Shown here piece by piece: positions 8,602 to 15,804 of a stretch of 64,000 bases of DNA. The stretch covers positions 124,001 to 188,000 of the forward strand of contig NZ_AUAS01000004.1 in assembly GCF_000428845.1 (NCBI RefSeq), written 5' to 3'. The stretch comes from Dyadobacter alkalitolerans DSM 23607 (GTDB lineage Bacteria > Bacteroidota > Bacteroidia > Cytophagales > Spirosomataceae). Under the pieces are notes generated by a model. The model saw only the letters and a program-made list of their open reading frames with translations. It searched no databases and had not been told where the DNA came from. Both the position numbers and the translations under genes were made by a program. Positions within the stretch are counted from its first letter, which is position 1. Each line of letters begins with the position of its first letter.

Positions 8602-9735
8602 ATGAAAAAGACAAAATTCACACGTGGCCTGTTCAAGCTACATAGCTGGCTTGGGCTGGTAACCGGCATATTCCTGGTTTTGTTGGGGTTAAGTGGTTCC
8701 GTTCTTGTTTTCAAAACTGAGATCGACCATCTGACCAACCGTAACCTGCTCCGTGTATCTCCGGCGTCGACCCACGTGCCGGAAGACGCTTTAATGCAAT
8801 GCTACGAAACTATTACCGCCCGTTATCCAAACCTGGACGGCATCGCCTGGCTCAATCCCAACGCCGCGCCGGGTGATGCTTATGATTTCAGGATCTATTT
8901 CAATGATGCGAGCCTGCTCACTTATGACCTGGCGCTGATCTCGTTCAATCCTTACACTGGCGCTATTCTCCGGGAAGGGCCTGCTAGCCAGTTTGTGCCG
9001 AGTTTCATTGAATGGTTGTTCCAATTTCATTTCAGCTTCCAGCTGGGCATACCAGGCGCGGCACTCACGGCTATTTTTGGTATAACAATGCTGTTGTCCG
9101 TGCTGACCGGCGCTATTGTTTATAGGAAAAATATCTGGCGCGTCCTGTCTTTTCAAATTTCCATCAACCGGAAAAACTGGCGTACGATCAGTTCCGATTT
9201 GCACCGGATTGTGGGGGTATGGTCATTGTTGTTCAATGCTGTTATTTTCTTCACCGGCTTTTGGATGAACCTCTTCGCTTTTGAACCCAAAACCTGGGAG
9301 AAAGAACTCCTGCCAGGCAAACGGAACAATGCAATGACGGTTTCCGCCGATGAAATGCTACGCGCTGCCAAAAAGGCGCTGCCGGATCTGGACCCAACCT
9401 ATGTGTATCTGCCTACACAGCCTGAACGTAAATTTGAAGTCAAGGGCTATGTGCGGGGACAGTGGAAACTCTGGGGCGCTTTAAATTCGGTGAGGATTGA
9501 TCAATACACGGGTAAGATTTTTAAAATCAGCACATTAGCAGATAAATCTGTCGGGGAACGCATCGAAGCAACGTTTCATCCTTTGCATGTTGGCAACTTT
9601 GGCGGGCTGCCCGTCAGGATATTTTATGTGATCATCGGGTTGACGCCCGGGTTGCTGGCCGTGACGGGTTTCCTGCTTTGGTGGCGGCGGGCAGGGAAGT
9701 TTGAACCGGACCGCTCAGCGATTTCCCGCCGCTAA
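8602..9735 (+). CDS. PepSY-associated TM domain protein (iron-uptake type)
   Basis: The 377-residue protein has the PepSY_TM layout: a first membrane segment 'LHSWLGLVTGIFLVLLGLSG' at residues 14-33, a periplasmic PepSY-like region, two central segments near residues 145-175 and 205-225, and a last segment 'IFYVIIGLTPGLLAVTGFLL' ending in WWRR near the C-terminus. Conserved histidines in the first and later segments (HSWLG, HRIVG, HPLHVG) are typical of this family, whose members are proposed ferric-siderophore reductases in the inner membrane. It follows the siderophore receptor by 12 bp and overlaps the 3' end of the convergent MutS-like gene by 21 bp. Confidence 0.88.
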   Translation: MKKTKFTRGLFKLHSWLGLVTGIFLVLLGLSGSVLVFKTEIDHLTNRNLLRVSPASTHVPEDALMQCYETITARYPNLDGIAWLNPNAAPGDAYDFRIYFNDASLLTYDLALISFNPYTGAILREGPASQFVPSFIEWLFQFHFSFQLGIPGAALTAIFGITMLLSVLTGAIVYRKNIWRVLSFQISINRKNWRTISSDLHRIVGVWSLLFNAVIFFTGFWMNLFAFEPKTWEKELLPGKRNNAMTVSADEMLRAAKKALPDLDPTYVYLPTQPERKFEVKGYVRGQWKLWGALNSVRIDQYTGKIFKISTLADKSVGERIEATFHPLHVGNFGGLPVRIFYVIIGLTPGLLAVTGFLLWWRRAGKFEPDRSAISRR

Positions 9736-11286
9736 GATGAGCGCCTCTTGCACAACTTCGCTGGGATAATCGTTCAGTTCCAGAATCCGGATGGCATTGG
9801 TTGTCACCAGTTTGCCGGGTTTCAGCTTGTAATCGAAGATGACGGCATCCTGGTGAATGACTTCCGTAAAGTGATAAAGGTCAAAAGTGTCCGCCAGGAA
9901 GTCGGAAAGCTCCCGGTCGTGCGTTGAGGCGAGTGCCAGATTGTTGCCTTGTGTGAGGTAACTGAGCACTGATTTGCCGATGGCAATGCGCTCAACCGAA
10001 TTGGTGCCCTTGAAAAGTTCGTCGAGCAGAAACAGGTTGGAATGGCCTGACCTGCTTTCTTCCAACAGATTTTTAATGGTAAGCACCTCTTCAAAATAAT
10101 AACTTTTGTCCCCCAGCAAATCATCCGAGATGCGGATAGAGGAATGTATTTTCATGGCAGTCATAGCAAATGCATGGGCAAAGCATGTATTGATGGTTTG
10201 TCCAAGCAGCGCATTAATGCCCACGGTCCGGATGAAAGTGGTCTTTCCCGACATGTTGGAACCTGTCAGCAATGCAGATTTAACTTGTAATGTTAAGTCA
10301 TTGGCCACGCCGTCAAATATCAGCGGGTGGTATACATCCCTGATTTGCAGATGCTTTGGTTGTGAATGAATGTCAGGCTGACAAGCGTAGGGGACACTTT
10401 CTCTGAGTGCGAGTGTAGATAGGGCAATGTCAGTTTCCGCAACGAACCGGAAAACATCCTCGATGTGCTGTCTTTTGGAATCCAGAATTTTTAAGATTGT
10501 AAAGAGCAAAACAGGCTCAATCAGAAACAGTGCTTTGAACAATTCAAAAACATAATCAACAAACATGCCGATCTCTCCTTGCAGCTTGGCCTCAATCTTG
10601 AAAATGGACATAGGCAACCCCAATTGATCCAGCAAACTGACCTGCGCTTGCAATGCGTTGTTTTGCGCTGCGAATTCAGGGTTTTTCAAGATGCTGCGGG
10701 CTGTTTGGGTTAATATCAAAAGCTGTGGAATGGAGCTTCCGTATTGGTAGAGATTGTTCTTGTTCCAATAGTGGATGCCCAGATTCACAGGCAGCAGGAC
10801 GATCAGGAAAATCAGAATCTGCGGCAAGAAGAAAGCCATTATAACGCCAAGCACGCTGGCCGCGGAAAGTATTTTTATGAGCCAGTACCAGCTTGGCCGG
10901 GGTGTATACTTGCCGTGAAAAAGCGACGTGATATAGTAAGCGTCGGTTTTATTGAGTTTTGAAATCTCGGTGGTGGTTGCGGTCCTTAATGCAGGATCGG
11001 CCTGGAAAATGGAGATAACGTTTTCCAATCGCTCCTTGCGGGCATCACCCAGGGGAATAACCCGCATGAAGTAATACAAATGCTGCTGACCGACGCAGGA
11101 AACAGTCCTGTCAATAAACTTGAAAACATCTTCCAGGTCCAGATCCTGAAATGTCCTGTCGGAAATTACCTGAAAAACCCCATCCCGCTGGTCGTTAACA
11201 AAATACTTTTCGATCTGACCAAAATTGAAGAATCCCTTTTTAATTCGGGCAACATGGTCCTTATCCGAGGAGGTTTTCGAAGACAT
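9715..11286 (-). CDS. Membrane-anchored MutS-like ATPase
   Basis: The C-terminal 200 residues contain the MutS ATPase core: Walker A 'TGSNMSGKTTFIRTVG', Walker B 'LFLLDELFKGTNSVER', and the trailing 'ASTHDRELSDF' signature. The N-terminal mismatch-recognition domain of true MutS is absent. Instead there are two adjacent hydrophobic segments near residues 135-175 ('VLGVIMAFFLPQILIFLIVL'). I start at the ATG at 11286; a TTG at 11349 would add a further hydrophobic leader, so the true start is uncertain. Such MutS-related membrane proteins are common in Bacteroidota, and their role, whether in DNA transactions or elsewhere, is not established. The gene converges with the PepSY gene with a 21-bp overlap. 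Confidence 0.82.
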   Translation of the reverse strand: MSSKTSSDKDHVARIKKGFFNFGQIEKYFVNDQRDGVFQVISDRTFQDLDLEDVFKFIDRTVSCVGQQHLYYFMRVIPLGDARKERLENVISIFQADPALRTATTTEISKLNKTDAYYITSLFHGKYTPRPSWYWLIKILSAASVLGVIMAFFLPQILIFLIVLLPVNLGIHYWNKNNLYQYGSSIPQLLILTQTARSILKNPEFAAQNNALQAQVSLLDQLGLPMSIFKIEAKLQGEIGMFVDYVFELFKALFLIEPVLLFTILKILDSKRQHIEDVFRFVAETDIALSTLALRESVPYACQPDIHSQPKHLQIRDVYHPLIFDGVANDLTLQVKSALLTGSNMSGKTTFIRTVGINALLGQTINTCFAHAFAMTAMKIHSSIRISDDLLGDKSYYFEEVLTIKNLLEESRSGHSNLFLLDELFKGTNSVERIAIGKSVLSYLTQGNNLALASTHDRELSDFLADTFDLYHFTEVIHQDAVIFDYKLKPGKLVTTNAIRILELNDYPSEVVQEALILAAGNR

Positions 11287-11398
11287 TTCTATAAGATAAA
11301 TTGTAAGTGCAAAAGCGCCAGCCCCAAAGCCAACCGAAGCCAGGATCAATTTATCATTTTAGAAAAGAAGTATTTTGAAAGTGTTATGAGCGGTTGAA

Positions 11399-11677
11399 TC
11401 AGGAAGGAGTATAATGTCCTTTGGCCGAAACGACTGTAACCGTAACCCTCGACTCGTCAACAGCATAGATGATCCTGTGCTCCTGATTTATTCTTCTCGA
11501 CCAAAATCCAGCCAGGTTGTGCTTTAATTGTTCTGGCTGGCCTGTTCCAATGTATGGATGCTCAGTCAGTTCGTCGAGGAGTTTCCTGACTTTTCTGAGC
11601 AGCTGCTTATTCCCAGACTTCCTGAGTTTTTCGATTCCTTCAAGCGCTTTTGGGGTGAATTCAATGGAATAACTCAT
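11399..11677 (-). CDS. yoeB: YoeB/Txe family mRNA interferase toxin
   Basis: The 92-residue protein is full length for the YoeB family (E. coli YoeB is 84). The RelE-like active-site set can be aligned: Glu49 in 'GQPEQLKH', Arg68 in 'RRINQEHRIIY', and His88-Tyr89 in 'GHY' at the C-terminus, matching E46, R65, H83 and Y84 of E. coli YoeB. The toxin cleaves mRNA in the ribosomal A site. Its ATG overlaps the antitoxin stop codon (ATGA arrangement, 4-bp overlap), so it is translated by coupling from the antitoxin reading frame. All catalytic residues look intact. Confidence 0.93.
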   Translation of the reverse strand: MSYSIEFTPKALEGIEKLRKSGNKQLLRKVRKLLDELTEHPYIGTGQPEQLKHNLAGFWSRRINQEHRIIYAVDESRVTVTVVSAKGHYTPS

Positions 11678-11925
11678 AAACCAAGCAACTTGTCGAAATC
11701 TGCTTTGTCCACTTTCGTGGTATTGCCTTTCCTGTACTGATCGATTCCTTCCTGAATATCAGCCATTGTTTGCGGATCCATGAAATATTTGTCCTTCTCG
11801 CCAACCGGGGTCAGTGCATAAGCCTTCTCCTTACCACGCTGAATAATGATCTGTTCGTTTTTATCAGCAAGATCCATGTATTTTTTTTGATTGTCCCTGA
11901 ATTCTCTTGAACTAATTACCAGCAT
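11674..11925 (-). CDS. yefM: YefM/Phd family antitoxin
   Basis: The 83-residue protein starting MLVISSREFRDNQKKYMDLA matches YefM/Phd antitoxins. The N-terminal half forms the dimeric DNA-binding fold ('IIIQRGKEKAYALTPV'), and the acidic, flexible C-terminus ('KADFDKLLGL') is the part that neutralises the toxin. I start at the ATG at 11925; an open extension to 11988 lacks similarity to the family. The antitoxin should bind its own promoter, in the roughly 70 bp between this start and the DUF1593 stop at 11995. The toxin gene follows with a 4-bp overlap. Confidence 0.92.
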   Translation of the reverse strand: MLVISSREFRDNQKKYMDLADKNEQIIIQRGKEKAYALTPVGEKDKYFMDPQTMADIQEGIDQYRKGNTTKVDKADFDKLLGL

Positions 11926-11994
11926 GATTGAGTAGATGTATGTACGGAATTGGTACACAAATATACAACATAAATTAGAAAGGCTCACGCGGTA

Positions 11995-13296
11995 TCATTC
12001 CAGCCAGGCCCATCTTTTTGCCCAGTCTTTCAGGAATGTTTTTCGGTGTTTTGAGATGGTTTTTGCGCCTTGTTGCTGGTCTATGAAAAGATTGGGGTCG
12101 GGGAGGTCGCCGTACCAGTTTTTGCCCAGCTTGTAGTCGTGCGGTTCGGGCTTTCCGGGCCAGGGTGCGGTGCTGACGTATTTTCCGGTATGACCATTGA
12201 GCTCCCCAATGCTGCTGATGGTGGTATATTCACCCACTTCGACTTGCTTGGGAGAGTAGCGAACGGCGTATTTCCCGTCGCCAATGTAATACCCAGGCCA
12301 TTGCTGACCGCTGATGCTGAGCGTGAACACAGCCGAGTCCAAAGGAACATTCATGTTTGGTCCTTGAAACCGCCATTCAATGACGCCGTAAGTGGCTACG
12401 GTGTCGGCAGTAGTGGTGTTGCGATCGAAAATGGTTCTCGAACTCCTTGTGATCGGCGTGAAAGAGCCGCCCCAGCTTGCGCCCGTCGGCTGATCCGGAT
12501 TGCCGTGCATGACGTAGGCCAGCGAAGGTGTGTCGCCCATTTTAATGTTGCCTTTGTAATACTTTATAAAATCCTTTCCCATTGCTCCGCGGCCTTTAAT
12601 GTAATTCGGATAATAGGCTTCTGCCGTCATGTCTGCGGGCGATTCGGCATCCATAAACCAGCCGCGGTAAGTGGCGTTGCATTCGATCATCCAAACATCG
12701 GGGTGGTTGGCGGCGATATAGCCATAGGCATTCACGCCCCATTTTTTATTTGGGCCTCCGATCCAGTACACCCGTATATTTTTCTTGATCTCCGGCGCAT
12801 CATGCAATGCCTGTGCTACATCTTCCATACCACCCCATACCAGCACCCAGAGCGGCTGGTCGGAAGACTTTTTAGCACAAGAAATCAGCCATTCCGAACC
12901 CTCCGTTTTTCCCGCGAAACCCTTATAAGGCGCCCACGCTGTTGCTCCCTGTTTGCACACATTGCGCAATGTAGCCGGCTCGGGAAAGCCCTTTTGATGC
13001 TTTTTTAGTTTGGGAAGATCCTTTTCATACAAATCAATCATATCCAGGATGTCTTTTTTGCGACCGGTCTGGAACGAAGTGGAAACCAATCCTTCAATTT
13101 GAAAACGGTCTGCATACATCAGCAAATGAATCATCGATTGGAAATCATCCGGATCGGTTCCGCCAATATCGGTGCTGATGAAAATGCGGGGTTTCTGCTG
13201 CGCATGGGCCGAAAAAAAGCCCATAACCAAACAAATGGCCATGAGCAATAGGATATAAATCCGAGTCTTTTTCCTTCTTAAAAATGGTAATTTCAT
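11995..13296 (-). CDS. DUF1593 secreted hydrolase-like protein (nucleoside-hydrolase-like fold)
   Basis: The 433-residue protein starts at the ATG at 13296. Residues 1-32 are a signal peptide (RRKKTRIYILLLMAICLV then HAQQ). The mature N-terminus 'RIFISTDIGGTDPDDFQSM' matches the calcium-binding DxDxxxDD-like loop of nucleoside hydrolases as modified in DUF1593, and 'VWGGMEDVAQAL' and 'VYWIGGPNKKWG' are further family blocks. The C-terminal 90 residues resemble the beta-sandwich cellulose-binding Sde182-like extension of the family. The substrate is not known; a secreted role in sugar or nucleoside release is inferred. A TACCTTTG -7-like box lies at 13349-13356 on the minus strand, without a clear -33 partner. 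Confidence 0.85.
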   Translation of the reverse strand: MKLPFLRRKKTRIYILLLMAICLVMGFFSAHAQQKPRIFISTDIGGTDPDDFQSMIHLLMYADRFQIEGLVSTSFQTGRKKDILDMIDLYEKDLPKLKKHQKGFPEPATLRNVCKQGATAWAPYKGFAGKTEGSEWLISCAKKSSDQPLWVLVWGGMEDVAQALHDAPEIKKNIRVYWIGGPNKKWGVNAYGYIAANHPDVWMIECNATYRGWFMDAESPADMTAEAYYPNYIKGRGAMGKDFIKYYKGNIKMGDTPSLAYVMHGNPDQPTGASWGGSFTPITRSSRTIFDRNTTTADTVATYGVIEWRFQGPNMNVPLDSAVFTLSISGQQWPGYYIGDGKYAVRYSPKQVEVGEYTTISSIGELNGHTGKYVSTAPWPGKPEPHDYKLGKNWYGDLPDPNLFIDQQQGAKTISKHRKTFLKDWAKRWAWLE

Positions 13297-13468
13297 CGTT
13301 TTTCCGATCAGTCGGCACCGAACATCCGGCACATTTCATTTCCTATTACAAAGGTAAAAAGAAAGTAATCGAAAAAAATAGAAATTAAATGATAGTTGTC
13401 ACAGATGAAGTTTTATAGTAAAAGTAGTGTGCATATAGCTGCTTACATCTATCTAAAAATGCCTATGA

Positions 13469-14707
13469 TTATTTCTTCAAGACTTTGGCGCGATCAACGG
13501 ATCCGTCGGCGAATATTACCTTAACTATATACAGCCCGGCCGGGAAATGGTTGATATTGAATTCTGATATCGCATTCGACGAATCATTGTTTTTCTGGTC
13601 CAGTATCAATTTCCCGGAAACATCCATGAATTGCACGCGTGCGATCTTATCCAGATCTTTCGAAAGAACGGAAAGGCGGTCAATGGTTGGGTTTGGATAA
13701 AGGGCTGTTCTGTTGGCAGACTGGAAATTAATACTTCTGATCCGGCTGAATGCAAAAGTCCCGTCCTTATCGATCATTTTCAGTCTGTACAAGTTGTTGC
13801 CTGTCTTTGGCGCAATATCAGAGAAAGAGTAGGAGAGAAGCTTAGTGCTTTCACCGTTTGAAATTACGCTTCCTACTGCAATCCACTGTTTTCCGTTTTG
13901 GCTGCGTTGTATTTCAAAACGATCACTGTTTGTCTCCGCTGTTGTTGCCCAATCTAACGTAACCGAGGATTGCTCGCCTTTTTTCACGTCGAAGCTCAAA
14001 AGCGTCACAGGAAGGGAAACTTCTGTATTCGAAACAACATTACCGTTCAGCGATATTTTTCCAGCGGTCGAAAGCGCTCTTCCCGTAAGTGATGCACCTG
14101 CGCCCAGTGAGATGGCGCCTTCATTAACAACGGTTCCGATAAAATCAATGTCGGCTGCCAGGTTGAAAGCACCGTTGACAACCCAGTATACGTTCTTAGA
14201 CAATGTCCCGCCGGTCAAAACGATATTTGCAGGTGCGTTCACCGAAAGTGCTCCTCCTATCTTGATGATAAAAACAGCATCAGGATCACCACCTCCGTTT
14301 AAAACAAGGCTGCCTGATAACGAAGTGGCCTCTGTGCTGCAATGTACGCCTGGGGCAAGCAGCGTCACACCGTCCAGTGTGGCCGCCAGTGGAAATCCGC
14401 ATGGATTAAGTGTTCCACTGGTCAGCACGCTATAAGCCGTAGCAACATCTGCGGCAGCCGCAACACCCTGCGTATCGCCAAAGTGACTCTGCCCGACCAG
14501 CGTAACTGCATTGCCGGTCACAGCGCCTGTACCGTTTCCGATGTCGCCGGTAACTGATGTTAATCCTGTATTGGCAAACTCCCCAGCCGACGTATAAAGT
14601 GCAAATGTCTCAGCCCCGCCGAAAGTCGGCACGGTTTGGGCCATACTGAAATGGCAAAGTACAGAAAGGGAAACTGTAAGAATGTTGAAGAAGAAAGATG
14701 TTTTCAT
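13469..14707 (-). CDS. DUF3494 ice-binding-like protein with T9SS sorting domain
   Basis: The 412-residue protein has a signal peptide from the ATG at 14707 (MKTSFFFNILTVSLSVLCHF, cleavage after MAQ). Residues about 25-230 form a DUF3494 domain: 'FANTGLTSVTGDIGNGTG', 'LLAPGVHCSTEATSLSGSL', 'DAVFIIKIGGALSVNAP', 'VYWVVNGAFNLAADIDFIGT' and 'ISLGAGASLTGRALSTAGKI'. This is the right-handed beta-helix of bacterial ice-binding proteins and related adhesins. A fibronectin-like region follows, then a C-terminal type A T9SS sorting domain ('LYPNPTIDRLSVLSKDLDKI' to 'GLYIVKVIFADGSVDRAKVL'). It should therefore be secreted by T9SS and attached at the surface. Ice binding is inferred from the family; some DUF3494 proteins may have other roles. 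Confidence 0.88.
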   Translation of the reverse strand: MKTSFFFNILTVSLSVLCHFSMAQTVPTFGGAETFALYTSAGEFANTGLTSVTGDIGNGTGAVTGNAVTLVGQSHFGDTQGVAAAADVATAYSVLTSGTLNPCGFPLAATLDGVTLLAPGVHCSTEATSLSGSLVLNGGGDPDAVFIIKIGGALSVNAPANIVLTGGTLSKNVYWVVNGAFNLAADIDFIGTVVNEGAISLGAGASLTGRALSTAGKISLNGNVVSNTEVSLPVTLLSFDVKKGEQSSVTLDWATTAETNSDRFEIQRSQNGKQWIAVGSVISNGESTKLLSYSFSDIAPKTGNNLYRLKMIDKDGTFAFSRIRSINFQSANRTALYPNPTIDRLSVLSKDLDKIARVQFMDVSGKLILDQKNNDSSNAISEFNINHFPAGLYIVKVIFADGSVDRAKVLKK

Positions 14708-14723
14708 ATGCTTGGAATAAATT

Positions 14724-14739
14724 GTGAAAATATTTTCAC
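14724..14739. promoter_or_regulatory. Perfect 16-bp palindrome upstream of the ice-binding-like gene
   Basis: GTGAAAATATTTTCAC is a perfect palindrome 17 bp before the DUF3494 start codon, next to a CATATTTG box that is one mismatch from TAnnTTTG. It may be an operator or a leader hairpin for the gene. The regulator is not identifiable; the AraC-type gene immediately upstream is one candidate. Confidence 0.45.
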
Positions 14740-14803
14740 CGCACAAATATGACTCAAACTCCTTCAAGTAATGTTATAGCATATGTAGTATTAGTTACAA
14801 TAT

Positions 14804-15364
14804 TCACACGTTTTCCAAATTCCCGCTTCTTTTACCTTTTAATTGTTTATAAAAGGACGGCGTAAGACCCGTGATCTGCTTAAACTGGTGCGATAAATAG
14901 GCAACGCTGCTGTAATTCATTTTGTAGGATATCTGTGTCAGGTTCAGCTCGTCGTAGAGGATCAGTTCTTTTACCCTTTCAATTTTATGTATAATGATAA
15001 ATTGCTGGATGGTAATGCCCTTTACCTCGGAAAATACATTTGCCAGATAGGTGTAATCGTAACCCAATTGCTTGCTGATGTAGTCTGAATGATTGATTTT
15101 GGGCAATTCATCCGAATGGTGGATCATCTGAATAATGAGATTTTTAATTTTCTCAATCAGAATACTTTTTTTATCATCCATCAATTCCAGCCCGGATTTG
15201 AGCAGGTTGTTTTTTAGCATTTCACGCTGCTGCGGATACATTTCGCCAGCAATTTCCACCATGCCCAGGTCAATGAGCGAGTAGCCTATCTCCAACTTAC
15301 GCAGTTCCTCTTCAACCATCATTTTGCACCGCAAGCTGACCATATACTTAATGTAGAGTTTCAT
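14804..15364 (-). CDS. Small AraC-type regulator with HMA-like N-terminal region
   Basis: The C-terminal half of this 186-residue protein is an AraC/XylS DNA-binding domain: first helix-turn-helix around 'SKQLGYDYTYLANVFSEVKG' and second around 'LTQISYKMNYSSVAYLSHQF', ending 'KQITGLTPSFYKQLK'. The N-terminal 45 residues (MKLYIKYMVSLRCKMMVEEE) follow the beta-alpha-beta outline of HMA metal-binding domains, with the usual CxxC reduced to a single Cys13 (SLRC). This short architecture recurs in Bacteroidota, and its ligand is unknown. It lies upstream of the ice-binding-like gene in the same direction and is divergent from the SusC operon across 440 bp, so either could be a target. Confidence 0.83.
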   Translation of the reverse strand: MKLYIKYMVSLRCKMMVEEELRKLEIGYSLIDLGMVEIAGEMYPQQREMLKNNLLKSGLELMDDKKSILIEKIKNLIIQMIHHSDELPKINHSDYISKQLGYDYTYLANVFSEVKGITIQQFIIIHKIERVKELILYDELNLTQISYKMNYSSVAYLSHQFKQITGLTPSFYKQLKGKRSGNLENV

Positions 15365-15804
15365 TCAAATTTGCGATCTATGGTTTTGTCTATTTGTCGG
15401 CAGCGCTCTCACGACCCGGCAAGAAAAGTAACCATAATAAAATCAACATCGTACGAAATGAAACTTAATTTGTAAAATGAATTCTACTTACGGGCTGAGA
15501 GGCAGATCATAGAGCGGTAAATGTGTGGTGCAACGACCATGTAAGGTCAAATACATCGTTTTACCCAACCCAACCATCAAAACTTATATATGGCATTATT
15601 TTTCAATTAAATGCTGGATTGTTTATAAAATACATCAAAATACAGTCAATACTAATCAAATCCGGAAATGTATTTGGTATTATATTATGTTAAAATTGTA
15701 TTGTAGAAATCGATTGATACTTGTAGCATCATCACGAACTGATATCCCCCTATGAAGCATTCATCCTGATTCTCATTACTCACCTTTAAGTTAAACTCAA
15801 TTTT
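15365..15804. other. AT-rich divergent intergenic region (AraC-type / SusC)
   Basis: This 440-bp spacer separates the divergent regulator and SusC genes and is markedly richer in A and T than its neighbours, especially 15580-15720. No conserved protein is encoded; the 76-codon open frame at 15525-15755 has no family resemblance. I expect the SusC promoter here but cannot point to a convincing TTTG / TAnnTTTG pair. A long 5' leader for SusC is possible. Confidence 0.5.

Noticed and set aside
12070..13008. 312-codon plus-strand frame antisense to the DUF1593 gene
   Set aside because: The minus-strand DUF1593 frame has a signal peptide and family motifs; the antisense frame has none and reflects codon bias.
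15525..15755. 76-codon frame in the AT-rich AraC/SusC spacer
   Set aside because: It has a low-complexity, implausible protein sequence with no start context and lies in a likely regulatory region.
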